Shown here: one piece after another, positions 1-8,273 of the stretch
Position numbering within the stretch: the first letter of the stretch is position 1
Layout: each line of letters starts with the position of its first letter
Source: an uncultured Eubacterium sp.
GTDB taxonomy: Bacteria > Bacillota > Clostridia > Lachnospirales > Lachnospiraceae
Reading direction: 5' to 3'
DNA length: 47,074 nt
Assembly (NCBI GenBank): GCA_947178105.1
Contig: CAMWXD010000032.1
Coordinates: forward strand, 1 to 47,074
Translations under genes and position numbers: made by a program
The notes under the pieces: model-generated
Told to the model about the DNA's origin: nothing
The model's input: the letters and a program-made list of their open reading frames with translations, nothing else
Database searches by the model: none

Positions 1-73
1 GGTTAGACCTCCGTAGCAGAATCTAACCTAATACTTAACTAAATGACATTGGTTTTGAGATATCTTTTCCACT

Positions 74-96
74 CTGGCATAAAAAGGGGATGCCAG
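74..96. terminator. Possible terminator hairpin at the left edge
   Basis: A 7-bp inverted repeat (CTGGCAT / ATGCCAG) around a 9-nt loop lies just past the stop of the ABC ATPase gene. Neither side has a clean run of T, so termination is uncertain. A second short inverted repeat (GGTTAGA / TCTAACC) lies at bases 1-28. No coding region was seen in 1-116. Confidence 0.35.
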
Positions 97-116
97 AAAA
101 CATACCGATCTATTTT

Positions 117-797
117 CTAACATCCCTTTTCTATTTCTTTCACTTCCCCGTCCTCAATCCAAATAATGCGTCCCGCCATCTGCGCCGCCTGCATATTATG
201 CGTCACCATCACAACGGTCTGCCCAAGCTCCCGGTTCACTTCCAAAAGCATCGCCAGCACATCCAGCCCATTTTTCCGGTCAAGGCTTCCAGTCGGCTCA
301 TCGGCAAGGATGATCGCCGGCTTTGCCGCCAGGGCACGCGCAATCGCCGTCCTCTGCCGCTCTCCGGCGGAAAGCTGCCAGGGCATCTTATTCAGACTGC
401 GGCTGATGCCCAACATACGGCAAATCCTGCCGATATATGCCTCATCCGGCACCGTCCCGTCCGCCCTTAGCGAAAACGTAATATTATCTTTTACATCCAG
501 CACATCCAACAGCCGGCAGTCCTGAAATACAATCCCGATATTCCTCCTGCGGAACACAGCCATCTGATCCGCATTCAGCCTACCGATATTTTGCCCACGT
601 ATCCAGATCTCCCCCTGCGTCGGCGTATCCAGCCCCGCTGCAAGATTTAAAAAAGTCGTCTTGCCGCTGCCGGACGCACCTGTAACAGCTACAAATTCGC
701 CGTATGGAATGGCAAGCGTTAGGTTTTTAACCGCCGCAACCGGCTCCGCCGGAGTTTGATAAATCCGGGACACCTGCCGAAATGAAATGCAGTTCAT
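117..797 (-). CDS. ABC transporter ATP-binding protein, MacB/LolD-like
   Basis: This 226-aa protein is the nucleotide-binding subunit of an ABC exporter of the MacB/LolD/FtsE type. The Walker A motif GASGSGKTT is at about residues 40-48, the Q-loop FQD at 91-93, a variant signature LSAGERQR at 142-149 and Walker B with ADEPTGSLD at about 165-173, followed by a switch His in VTHN. The usual LSGGQ is LSAGE here. Its start overlaps the stop of the upstream gene by 4 bp (ATGA), so the two are translationally coupled. With the two-component genes further upstream the layout resembles peptide-sensing or detoxification modules. No permease is present before it, and only 116 bp of the window follow, so a partner FtsX-type permease may lie beyond the edge. 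The family call is firm; the substrate is unknown. Confidence 0.9.
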   Translation of the reverse strand: MNCISFRQVSRIYQTPAEPVAAVKNLTLAIPYGEFVAVTGASGSGKTTFLNLAAGLDTPTQGEIWIRGQNIGRLNADQMAVFRRRNIGIVFQDCRLLDVLDVKDNITFSLRADGTVPDEAYIGRICRMLGISRSLNKMPWQLSAGERQRTAIARALAAKPAIILADEPTGSLDRKNGLDVLAMLLEVNRELGQTVVMVTHNMQAAQMAGRIIWIEDGEVKEIEKGC

Positions 798-2548
798 TTA
801 GAAAACCCCTTTCTTTTTGCCGAATCATCAAAAACTGTTTCCTCCATTTTGCTCAAATATCCCCCGTCAATCAGCACTTCTTTTCCCCGAAAGGCAAATC
901 CATAAATCCGGATCTTCTCCCGGCGGCATTTTTTCTGTAAAGCAGCAGCATATTTTTTATCTATAATCTGCTGAATTGCCGAGTGCACAGTATCTTCCAG
1001 GTTTTTCTCTGTCTCCGGCTCCGCTGCCTTAAACTCCAGGATGATGCCATCATCTATCTGTGGATGATATGGCTCCAAAAGCACATCATACCTGCCATTC
1101 CCGCTCTCCCGATTCGATGTCACCTGATATAATTCCCGCAAATCTGCAATCATCCCCAGCACAAAGCCATGATAAAAATTTTCTGGCTGCTTAAAACGGG
1201 ACGATTTTGCTCCCGTATCAAAAAAACTGAACGTATCCATTGCAATATCGTTCAGATACGCATTCATATAATCTTTATCTCCTGCGAGCAATGCATCTGA
1301 AAAATCACCATAACTCAGCCGATTATTTGAAAACCACCCTGTTACCATTTCATCAAAGATAAAAAAAATTTCTCTGTTTGTTAGTACTAACCTATATTCC
1401 GTTTTGCCCCTCCGGTTCTTTGCTGTATTTAAAATCTTAAGATACCCGCTTGCCAGCAGCAGGCTCCATATCGCAGATTTTTTATGGCCAAGATGGCTGA
1501 AAATAATTTCTTCATCCATTTGCGCCGAAAAAGATCTCCCCTGCAAAAGCTCTTCCACGATCAGCTTCATGTCCACATCACTCTTTTGAATCAGCTTTCC
1601 TATCAACTGGTTCGAGCTAGTATTTGCCCAATACGGCGCAAACTCTCGTTCCTCCAGATACTTGATCACAGACCATGGATTATAAATATGGCGGTAATTT
1701 CCAAACTGAAATCCATCGTACCATCGTTTTACCTCCTGCATCTGATCCGCAAGCCCAAACTCATACAGTGCGCGCAGAACCTCCTGTTCTGTAAACCCAA
1801 ATGCAGATGCATATTTCTTAGAAGTCACCGTTATCACTTCAAGGTTGTTCAAATCCGAAAAAACCGATTCTTTACTTACTCTCGTAATGCCTGTCATCAT
1901 GCCGCGTTTTAAATACGGATTAGTTTTAAAAGTAAAATTCATAAACTTTCGTATAAACTCAGCCATCTCTTCCCAATACCCATGAACATAGGCTTCCTGC
2001 ATAGGCGTATCATATTCATCCAATAAAATAACCGCTTTCTTTCCATAATAATTATATAAATATTCCGAAAGCTGATTGATGGAAGCACAGAGATCTCCAG
2101 CATTTCCATCCACATTTAAAATTTTCTCAAACTGGCCCTTGTCTGACTGCAAAAAAGTACCACTTTCCAGCAAATCAGCATGTCTGCGGTACTCACGGGA
2201 AATAAGCCGGCATATATCATAATAAGCCTCACTGTAACACTTTGCCTTCACACCAGCAAAGCTTAAGAATATCACCGGATAGGTTCCTTGCAGCTTTCGA
2301 TACGCTTCCTCTTTCCAAATATGCAGGTTTTCAAATAAATCGCTTCTCCCGGCATGTCTGACAGAAAAGAAATATTCCACCATACTCATCGTAAGTGTTT
2401 TTCCAAATCTTCTTGGTCGGGTAATCAACGTAACATCATCTTTATTTTCCCACCACTCTTTTATAAAATCCGTTTTATCGATATAAAAACAATGGTCTTC
2501 TATAATTTTACTAAAATCCTGCACACCAACCGCTATCGTCCTTGCCAT
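794..2548 (-). CDS. AAA-ATPase-like protein with C-terminal PD-(D/E)XK nuclease domain
   Basis: This 584-aa protein belongs to the large Clostridia/Bacteroidetes family with an AAA-ATPase_like domain (PF09820 type) and a PDDEXK_9 nuclease-like tail (PF08011 type). The N-terminus has the typical IDKTDFI segment and a Walker A-like RPRRFGKT at about 44-51. A Walker B-like ILLDEYDTPM lies at about 174-183. Near the C-terminus GRYDVLL followed by IILEFKA gives the D...ExK pattern of the nuclease fold. ATG at 2548 is preferred; a GTG at 2563 would add five residues but has poor ribosome binding site spacing. It lies 21 bp after the kinase gene and overlaps the ABC ATPase by 4 bp, which is an unusual position between a two-component system and a transporter. 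Its cellular role is not established; such genes occur in many copies per genome. Confidence 0.85.
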   Translation of the reverse strand: MARTIAVGVQDFSKIIEDHCFYIDKTDFIKEWWENKDDVTLITRPRRFGKTLTMSMVEYFFSVRHAGRSDLFENLHIWKEEAYRKLQGTYPVIFLSFAGVKAKCYSEAYYDICRLISREYRRHADLLESGTFLQSDKGQFEKILNVDGNAGDLCASINQLSEYLYNYYGKKAVILLDEYDTPMQEAYVHGYWEEMAEFIRKFMNFTFKTNPYLKRGMMTGITRVSKESVFSDLNNLEVITVTSKKYASAFGFTEQEVLRALYEFGLADQMQEVKRWYDGFQFGNYRHIYNPWSVIKYLEEREFAPYWANTSSNQLIGKLIQKSDVDMKLIVEELLQGRSFSAQMDEEIIFSHLGHKKSAIWSLLLASGYLKILNTAKNRRGKTEYRLVLTNREIFFIFDEMVTGWFSNNRLSYGDFSDALLAGDKDYMNAYLNDIAMDTFSFFDTGAKSSRFKQPENFYHGFVLGMIADLRELYQVTSNRESGNGRYDVLLEPYHPQIDDGIILEFKAAEPETEKNLEDTVHSAIQQIIDKKYAAALQKKCRREKIRIYGFAFRGKEVLIDGGYLSKMEETVFDDSAKRKGFSK

Positions 2549-2569
2549 AATCCCTGCCCTCACTTCCTT

Positions 2570-3703
2570 CTACAGAGCCTGCGTCTCCTTCCCCTTTGGC
2601 AGCATGATCTGAAAGCAGCTTCCTGTTCCCGCCTTCGAGACTGCTGTAAGCGACCCTTTTTCCAAAAACAAAATTTCCCTGGCAAGCGCCAGCCCAAGCC
2701 CCGTACCCGGCTGATCCCACGCATCCGGGCTGCGGTAAAACCGCTGAAACACCAGCGGCAGCTCTTCCCGCCGGATCCCTCTGCCCGTATCTGAAATTTC
2801 CAGTGATACAACGCTTTGCAGCGGCAGTGCGCGAATCTGGATGTGCCCGCCTCTGTCCGTATATTTTACAGCATTGTCCAAAATATTAAACACTGCCTCT
2901 GCAGTCCACTGCTCATCCGCGTCAACAACCAGCTCTGGTGCACAGTCCGTCTCTATGCCGATCTGCTTTTCTTCCGCAGCAAGCACAACCTCGCCCAACG
3001 CAGACGCAACAATGTCCAGCAGCTTGTAGCTGCGTATTCTGGGCGCAATCACCTTTGTTTCCAGCCTGGACAGCCGAACAAGTGTTTTTATCAAAAAATC
3101 CAGCCTGTCCGCCTGCTCCTTTATTACATGCACATACGAGACGCATTCCTCCTGCGCGACATGCCTCTCCAGCAGCCCGGTATAGATCTTAATATTTGCA
3201 GCCGGCGTTTTTACCTGATGGGAAATATCCGAGACCAATGTATGTACAGCACGCATTTCCTTCCTTGTCTTATGTATGGAAACCGCTTTTGCATCATATA
3301 GCTTTTTTAATTTATCACAGATTTTCGAATAGATGCCATCATCCGTATCCAAAACGCCCGTTTCATCCAGCCTTCCCTCCATATCCATACCGGACTCACC
3401 CATTGCCGTTATTTCCTGTTCATTCAAAAGACCGTCTACCATCTGGTCAACTGTGGCTGAGACCGCCAAAAGAACACTGTACAGGCGCGACACCGTCACA
3501 TGAAATACTACTGCAATCGCAGCCAACAGAACAAACGGCAGACATTTCCAAAAAAGCTCCTTTTTTTCAAATATGTCACTGCGTACAGGCTCTGCTTGCA
3601 TATAGAAAAACACCATTCCCACAGCCAGGGCCAACAGCAGCAGCATAAGCTCGTTTCCTGCTGTGATGCAGCGTTCCGCCTGAACTTGTTTTTTCTGTCT
3701 CAT
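2570..3703 (-). CDS. Membrane sensor histidine kinase
   Basis: This is a 377-aa histidine kinase with two predicted membrane helices (about 18-36 and 53-70) and almost no extracellular loop, the intramembrane-sensing style often paired with ABC transporters. The H-box is SDISHQVKTP with the phospho-accepting His at residue 162. The N-box NILDNAVKYTDRG, G1 box DTGRGI and G2 box GTGLGLALAREI follow in order. The start ATG overlaps the response regulator stop by 4 bp. It should autophosphorylate and pass phosphate to the regulator at 3700-4395. The signal is unknown; a cell-envelope stress or antimicrobial peptide signal is an inference from architecture and the linked ABC ATPase. Confidence 0.92.
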   Translation of the reverse strand: MRQKKQVQAERCITAGNELMLLLLALAVGMVFFYMQAEPVRSDIFEKKELFWKCLPFVLLAAIAVVFHVTVSRLYSVLLAVSATVDQMVDGLLNEQEITAMGESGMDMEGRLDETGVLDTDDGIYSKICDKLKKLYDAKAVSIHKTRKEMRAVHTLVSDISHQVKTPAANIKIYTGLLERHVAQEECVSYVHVIKEQADRLDFLIKTLVRLSRLETKVIAPRIRSYKLLDIVASALGEVVLAAEEKQIGIETDCAPELVVDADEQWTAEAVFNILDNAVKYTDRGGHIQIRALPLQSVVSLEISDTGRGIRREELPLVFQRFYRSPDAWDQPGTGLGLALAREILFLEKGSLTAVSKAGTGSCFQIMLPKGKETQAL

Positions 3704-4395
3704 ATGCTCTCCTCTCTTTCTTTAGCCGGATCAGCGACCCCCACCCACATATACCCGACTCCAAAGACTGTCTTAATACATGCATGTCCGAGCTTATTGC
3801 GCAGGCGGCTGATCTGTACGGCAAGCGAATGGGAGTCTACCCACTCTGCACCCTGTTCCCAGATGCTTTCCATCAGCAGCTCTTTGGTCAGGACGCGCTT
3901 TGTATTCCGCAGGAAAACCTCCAGCAGCCTGTATTCCGCAGGCGACAGGCTCACCTGCTCTTCCCGCAGCAGCACTTTGCGTTCCCTTGCCAATACAGTC
4001 AGGTCGCCCTGTACGATCCTGTTTTCTTCCTTCCCGCAGCACCGTCTTAAGACAGCAGCCGTTTTTTTCACAAATACCTGGATGCTGAACGGCTTTGTAA
4101 TATAATCCTCCGCACCAAGGTCAAATCCTTTTACAATATCCGCTTCCTCATCCCGCGCTGTCAAAAAGACCGTCGGTATGCCCCGTATACTGAGCTGGCG
4201 CCTGTAAAACTCAAATCCATCCTGCCCAGGCAGATTCACGTCTAAAACCGCCAGGTCTGCCGCTTCTTTTTCCAAAATGCAAACCGCCTGCGCTGCATTT
4301 TCCGCACTGCTTACCGCATAACCCTCTTCCTCCAGGCATTTTGCAAGCCCATAACGCAGGATTTTGTCGTCCTCTATAATTAAAATATGATACAT
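3700..4395 (-). CDS. OmpR/PhoB-family response regulator
   Basis: This is a 231-aa response regulator. The receiver domain starts at the N-terminus (HILIIEDD) with the phospho-acceptor Asp at residue 52 in VLDVNLPGQDG. The usual Thr and Lys are in FLTARD and ITKPF. The C-terminal winged helix is OmpR-like (LSPAEYRLLEVFL, then SHSLAVQISRLRNKLG). ATG at 4395 is chosen because the receiver begins directly there and a GGGAG ribosome binding site stands about 8 nt upstream; an upstream in-frame start at 4458 would add 21 unrelated residues. The gene is translationally coupled to the kinase and is its obvious partner. Its start lies about 60 bp after the Fic gene stop, so it may be co-transcribed with it. 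Confidence 0.93.
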   Translation of the reverse strand: MYHILIIEDDKILRYGLAKCLEEEGYAVSSAENAAQAVCILEKEAADLAVLDVNLPGQDGFEFYRRQLSIRGIPTVFLTARDEEADIVKGFDLGAEDYITKPFSIQVFVKKTAAVLRRCCGKEENRIVQGDLTVLARERKVLLREEQVSLSPAEYRLLEVFLRNTKRVLTKELLMESIWEQGAEWVDSHSLAVQISRLRNKLGHACIKTVFGVGYMWVGVADPAKEREESI

Positions 4396-4454
4396 ATTCG
4401 TTTTCTCCCTGCTTGATTCGTACCTATTCATAGGATGTTCGCTGCCCTTGCATT

Positions 4455-5462
4455 TCACTTTCGCTTTCTGTATTTCTGGTTTTTACTGTTCGGCTTATCT
4501 GGGATTGTCCGTTCAATCAGCCGTTTCTCCAATGCAGGATTCAGATAATTCTTTCTAAAGGTCGGCCTGTGAGAAAGCCCTAGACGTTTCATCAATTCCA
4601 CTGCCGATAACGTATCGTCTCCGAGTATGGAAAGAAGCTGGTTCACAGACGCCTTATCTTGGTCGATTACTTGGTCGCTATCTTGGTCGTTTCTGCGTCC
4701 AACAACTGTTATTTCCAGCAAACTGTCTCTGATAATTTCCAACATCAGTTCCACAAATCCGGCACTATCCGCCTGTATATCTGCTGCTCCAAGCGCATCA
4801 TAATAATCCTTCTGCCTTGACTGAATCAATTCCTCCATTGGCAGCCAGAAAAACAATTCCTTCCATCTGCCAAGCAGCAGACTATGCCACATTCGCCCCA
4901 AACGGCCGTTGCCATCAACAAAAGGATGGATAAATTCAAATTCATAGTGAAATACCGCACTCTTAATCAATGGATGCAGTTCTGACTGCCCATACCAAGC
5001 AATCAAATTATGCATATGCTCTGGCACAAATTTCGCTGGCGGAGCCATATGCACCAACGCCTTACCCTCAAATACTCCTACGCCACCAGATCGAAACCTT
5101 CCGTTCTCCGTAACCAGTCCATTCATCATCCGCTTATGTGCGGCCAACAAATCATCTACAGATAAAGGATCCAGCCGTAACATCATCTCATAGGCTTCAT
5201 AGGCATTCTGCACTTCTTTAATTTCATTCGGATTGCCAAGAACTCGCTTACCATCCAAAATAGCCGTCACTTGTTCCAGCGACAGCGAGTTATGTTCGAT
5301 CGCAAGGGATGAGTGAATTGTCCGTATGCGGTTCTCCCGCCTTAAATGCGGACTCATCGTTCCTCCCTGCTGAACCGTAATCCTGCCAATCTGCTCGCTG
5401 ATCTCCGCAATGAGAGATGTCATTTTATCCGTCACATGAAACGGCGGCTTATATTCGCTCAT
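4455..5462 (-). CDS. Fic domain protein (AMPylase-like) with C-terminal winged helix
   Basis: This is a 335-aa Fic/DOC protein. The catalytic motif HPFVDGNGRLGR is complete at residues 179-190, so nucleotidyl transfer (typically AMPylation of a protein) is expected. Upstream at residues 52-58 is an inhibitory-helix-like motif SLAIEHN; class II Fic proteins normally have S/T-x-x-x-E-G/N here, so the Glu (56) is kept but the next residue is His. The segment from about 275 on looks like a winged-helix DNA-binding tail (LSAVELMKRLGLSHRPTFRKNYL). A strong GGGAGGTG ribosome binding site precedes ATG 5462. No antitoxin gene is adjacent, which fits the built-in inhibition of this class. The target is unknown. 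Confidence 0.9.
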   Translation of the reverse strand: MSEYKPPFHVTDKMTSLIAEISEQIGRITVQQGGTMSPHLRRENRIRTIHSSLAIEHNSLSLEQVTAILDGKRVLGNPNEIKEVQNAYEAYEMMLRLDPLSVDDLLAAHKRMMNGLVTENGRFRSGGVGVFEGKALVHMAPPAKFVPEHMHNLIAWYGQSELHPLIKSAVFHYEFEFIHPFVDGNGRLGRMWHSLLLGRWKELFFWLPMEELIQSRQKDYYDALGAADIQADSAGFVELMLEIIRDSLLEITVVGRRNDQDSDQVIDQDKASVNQLLSILGDDTLSAVELMKRLGLSHRPTFRKNYLNPALEKRLIERTIPDKPNSKNQKYRKRK

Positions 5463-5632
5463 GGATTCACCTCCCTAAAAGTTAACAACCTTTTTTATTT
5501 CCTCCCATAGCCTCATATCATCCACGGAAGAAAGTTGCGTTTGTCAAATTTCATACCGTTGCTATTATATCAGATTTAGATAGAAATTCCCATAATTATC
5601 TTCCTCCAATACAAAAAGCAGGCTGACGAATC
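5463..5632. other. Intergenic region between the Fic gene and the MITE-like element
   Basis: No gene is supported here. A TATAAT-like -10 (minus strand, 5564-5569) lies upstream of the Fic gene without a convincing -35 box. The last eight bases (5625-5632) are the left copy of the target duplication of the neighbouring element. Bases 5807-5911 on the far side are likewise without a recognisable gene. Confidence 0.5.
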
Positions 5633-5798
5633 GTTACTTTTCACACCCAGACCTTTGCACTCCGCTGCAAAGGTCGTGAGAACGTGTAAATTCAGCCTAG
5701 AAGGCATCCAGTCCTTCGCCAAAGGCGAATTTTCAATGGACTGGATGCCGTTACTTTTCACAGCACAGCCGTTTTTTGGCTGGGGTGTGAAAAGTAAC
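5633..5798. mobile_element. MITE-like element, copy 1 (166 bp, 16-bp inverted ends, 8-bp target duplication)
   Basis: The ends are perfect 16-bp inverted repeats, GTTACTTTTCACACCC at 5633-5648 and its complement at 5783-5798. The direct repeat GACGAATC flanks the element on both sides (5625-5632 and 5799-5806), as expected for an 8-bp target duplication. Inside, in order: hairpin 1 (ACCTTTGCA / TGCAAAGGT), a linker GTGAGAACGTGTAAATTC, hairpin 2 (GGCATCCAGTCC / GGACTGGATGCC, itself carrying an inner TTCGCC / GGCGAA stem), a second direct copy of the terminal GTTACTTTTCACA, and a short hairpin AGCC / GGCT. There is no open reading frame, so it would depend on a transposase encoded elsewhere. 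A related copy lies at 31091-31231. Confidence 0.8.
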
Positions 5799-5911
5799 GA
5801 CGAATCCACGAAATCCATCACCCTGCTTATCAACACCTGCTTATCCTGTTTCATCCTGTATTTATGATCCTCCCCGGACAGGCAATGCACACGGAAGGAT
5901 AGGGATACATT

Positions 5912-6379
5912 TTAAAAAATCCCCAGCAAGCCTCCAATCCAATATCCCAGCCCCAGCACCCAGCTTGAAAATATCCCAAACAGGATGACAGGCCCCGCAA
6001 TCGTAAAGATCTTCGCGCCAATCCCGAATACCTGCCCCTCTTTCTGAAACTCAATCGCCGGTGCCGCCACGCTGTTTGCAAATCCGGTAATCGGTACAAG
6101 CGCTCCGGCACCTCCCCATTTTGCAAACGAAGGATAGATGTTAAACCCCGTTAAAACAATACTCAGGCAAATCAGAGACAGGCTGCACCAGCTTCCTGCC
6201 GTATCCTTGTCAAGCCCGCTGTTGATGGCAATATTTAAAATAAACTGCCCGATCAAACAAATGATCCCGCCTACAATAAATGCCCGGCACATCGCCCACG
6301 CAAGATTCCTGGTCGGCGTTACCTGCTTGACATATTCATTATACTCCTGCTGCTGCCGCTGTTTTTCTTCCTCTTTCAT
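5912..6379 (-). CDS. spoVAC: Stage V sporulation protein AC
   Basis: This 155-aa membrane protein matches SpoVAC, a component of the SpoVA channel that moves dipicolinic acid across the spore inner membrane. The family-typical YVKQVTPTRNLAWAMCRAFIVGG opens the protein after a charged head, followed by four hydrophobic stretches and the signature NIYPSFAKWGGAGALVPITGFANSVAAPAIEFQKEG, here named by its start and end only (residues about 82-116). ATG at 6379 is chosen because AGGAG stands 8 nt upstream and the family start matches; the in-frame extension to 6499 is not family-like. The gene is 147 bp after tcdA. The usual partners spoVAD and spoVAE do not follow; the next sequence is the MITE-like element and then the Fic gene. 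Confidence 0.92.
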   Translation of the reverse strand: MKEEEKQRQQQEYNEYVKQVTPTRNLAWAMCRAFIVGGIICLIGQFILNIAINSGLDKDTAGSWCSLSLICLSIVLTGFNIYPSFAKWGGAGALVPITGFANSVAAPAIEFQKEGQVFGIGAKIFTIAGPVILFGIFSSWVLGLGYWIGGLLGIF

Positions 6380-6526
6380 ATCATCAGCTCCTGTTATTTT
6401 TTTGAATGTAAAATACTGCACAGCATGTACATCTGTGCCGGAAACTGCTGCAAAGCTGCCTGTGATCTGCCAGCAGTTCCTTACTTCTAGGATAAACAAC
6501 AGGCTGTAAAATATACTGTAAAATCT

Positions 6527-7261
6527 TTACTCTAATCCATCAACGCATTCCCTCAGCAAATCCTTCACAACCTCCCCCGCAAGCACCAGCCCTGCCGCCG
6601 AAGGCACAAACGCATTGCTCCCAGGGACAGGCTTTTTTTGCGCGCCGGCTTCGCACCGATCTGTAACCAAAGGCTGCAGCGGCTGTTCTTTGGAATACAC
6701 CACTTTTAATTTCAGGATCCCGCGCTTTTTCAGTTCCCTGCGCATGGCCTTCGCCAGCGGACAGACCGACGTCTCATACAGGTCTGCCGCCTGGAAAGCC
6801 GACGGATCCATTTTATTGCCGGCACCCATAGAGCTGATAATCGGCGTGCCCGCTGCCTGCGCTTGTTCGGCAAGTGCGATCTTTCCGGTTATCGTATCGA
6901 TCGCGTCGACAATATAATCATATGCGGAAAAGTCAAACTGTCCGGCAGTATCCGGCATATAAAATACTTTATAACTATTCACCTGTGCGTTTGGGTTAAT
7001 ATCCAAAATCCGCTCCCTTGCCACGTCCACTTTATATTTTCCGATCGTACTGTGCAGTGCAAAGATTTGTCGGTTCAGATTGGTCACACTCACCTTATCG
7101 TGGTCAATCAAATCCAGCGTACCAATCCCGCTGCGCGCCAGCGCTTCCACTACATAACCGCCTACCCCGCCGATGCCGAATACTGCTACATGGGCTTCGG
7201 CAAGGCGCCTGCTTCCTTTTTTGCCAATTAATAATTCGGTTCTTGCAAACTGATTTAACAT
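6527..7261 (-). CDS. tcdA: tRNA threonylcarbamoyladenosine dehydratase (E1-like)
   Basis: This 244-aa ThiF/MoeB-fold protein matches TcdA (CsdL), which uses ATP to cyclise t6A37 of tRNA into ct6A. The nucleotide-binding GIGGVGGYVVEALARSGIG lies at about residues 28-46, followed by LIDHDKVSVTNLNRQ. Cys-containing ETSVCPLAKAMRRELKKRG and VVYSKEQP in the C-terminal half are characteristic of this subfamily. ATG 7261 (MLNQFARTELLIG) is preferred over a TTG at 7345, because the family begins there and the earlier start lies inside the previous gene. It follows the GNAT gene closely and is probably in the same transcript. The conserved family supports the call well. Confidence 0.9.
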   Translation of the reverse strand: MLNQFARTELLIGKKGSRRLAEAHVAVFGIGGVGGYVVEALARSGIGTLDLIDHDKVSVTNLNRQIFALHSTIGKYKVDVARERILDINPNAQVNSYKVFYMPDTAGQFDFSAYDYIVDAIDTITGKIALAEQAQAAGTPIISSMGAGNKMDPSAFQAADLYETSVCPLAKAMRRELKKRGILKLKVVYSKEQPLQPLVTDRCEAGAQKKPVPGSNAFVPSAAGLVLAGEVVKDLLRECVDGLE

Positions 7262-7337
7262 TGTTTTATTTAATCCTTTTCCTGCATCTTGCGCAAATGT
7301 TATGATCCAATGATCGTCCTTGGTTTCCCCTTCTTTT

Positions 7338-8273
7338 TCAATCAAGCGTCAGGTTCAGATATCCCTGCACCTGTGAGAGCCCATAGCTCATTCCTGTCAG
7401 ACAGTCCTTTGCCTCCATTACATCCATCCCCGCAATTTGATTTCCAGGGACGTCGTCTGCAAATGCTGCGCCAGTCAGTACCATCCTGCTGCACCGCCCG
7501 GATATCCGCGGCAGCACATACGCCTCCAGTTCCTGCCTGGCCAGTGTCGTTTCCGTCACAAAAATGTCCTGTCCCTCCTGATAATACAGCAAAATCTCTT
7601 CTCTGCCGCCAATATGCAGCACATACGCTCCTCCGCCGCTGCTAGTATGCTGTTCGATCGCAAACGCCACATGGCGCGCCGGCCAGCTTATATAGCCCTG
7701 ACGCCTAAAACGTGCATCCCGTATCCTGCAATATTGCTCCGCCTGCACAGGCTGAAAGTAAAAATCCTCCCGCTCCTGCACAGGAAACAGCTCTGCCGCC
7801 TGGATATCATATTCCTGTGCCTGCTTCTGCGCATTCATCTTTGCTGCCCGTACTTGCAGCCGCGTTTTTTTCAGATAAAAATTGCCGGAAAATCCGAGCG
7901 GCTCATAAAATCCTCCTACAAGCCCTTCCTCCGCCGGCTCTGCGATTAACGGCGCTTTGTAAAGCTCATGCGCCCTGTGCATCAGCGCTGCCGCAATGCC
8001 CCTGCCGCGGTACTGCGGGTAAACGGCGAGCGCATATACGTAGCGGATATTTTGCCAGCTCTGCTCCCCGGCGCCTGCGCCTTCCATATCTATTTTTCCC
8101 GGAAGAAAAAAGGATGCTCCCATCAGCATCCCCTGTTCCTCCTCAAGCAGCACATGCTCGTCCTGATACAGTGCATGAAAAAATGCGTCAATATAAGCAT
8201 CCTCGTCCGCAAAGCATTCCTTCCAGAGCGCTTTTAACCCTGGAAGGTCTGCCGGCTTTCCATATCGAATCAT
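7338..8273 (-). CDS. GNAT-family N-acetyltransferase, two-domain
   Basis: This 311-aa protein has an N-terminal GNAT domain (IRYGKPADLPGLKALWKECFADED at the start; acetyl-CoA-binding V-x-P-x-x-R-G-x-G-I-A-x-x-L-M at about 85-100). The C-terminal half of about 180 residues lacks clear motifs but its length and position recall the Eis-type two-domain acetyltransferases. The substrate cannot be read from the sequence. The start ATG overlaps the stop of the DUF2156 gene by 4 bp, so the two proteins are co-translated and may act together. DUF2156 is also a GNAT-like fold, so the pair may modify an amino-acid or lipid-linked substrate; this is inference only. Confidence 0.85.
   Translation of the reverse strand: MIRYGKPADLPGLKALWKECFADEDAYIDAFFHALYQDEHVLLEEEQGMLMGASFFLPGKIDMEGAGAGEQSWQNIRYVYALAVYPQYRGRGIAAALMHRAHELYKAPLIAEPAEEGLVGGFYEPLGFSGNFYLKKTRLQVRAAKMNAQKQAQEYDIQAAELFPVQEREDFYFQPVQAEQYCRIRDARFRRQGYISWPARHVAFAIEQHTSSGGGAYVLHIGGREEILLYYQEGQDIFVTETTLARQELEAYVLPRISGRCSRMVLTGAAFADDVPGNQIAGMDVMEAKDCLTGMSYGLSQVQGYLNLTLD

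Noticed and set aside
5633..5798. Reading the element as a CRISPR fragment, an integron attC site or a simple terminator
   Set aside because: There are no regularly spaced repeats and no integron context; the perfect ends with 8-bp flanking duplications fit a transposed unit better.
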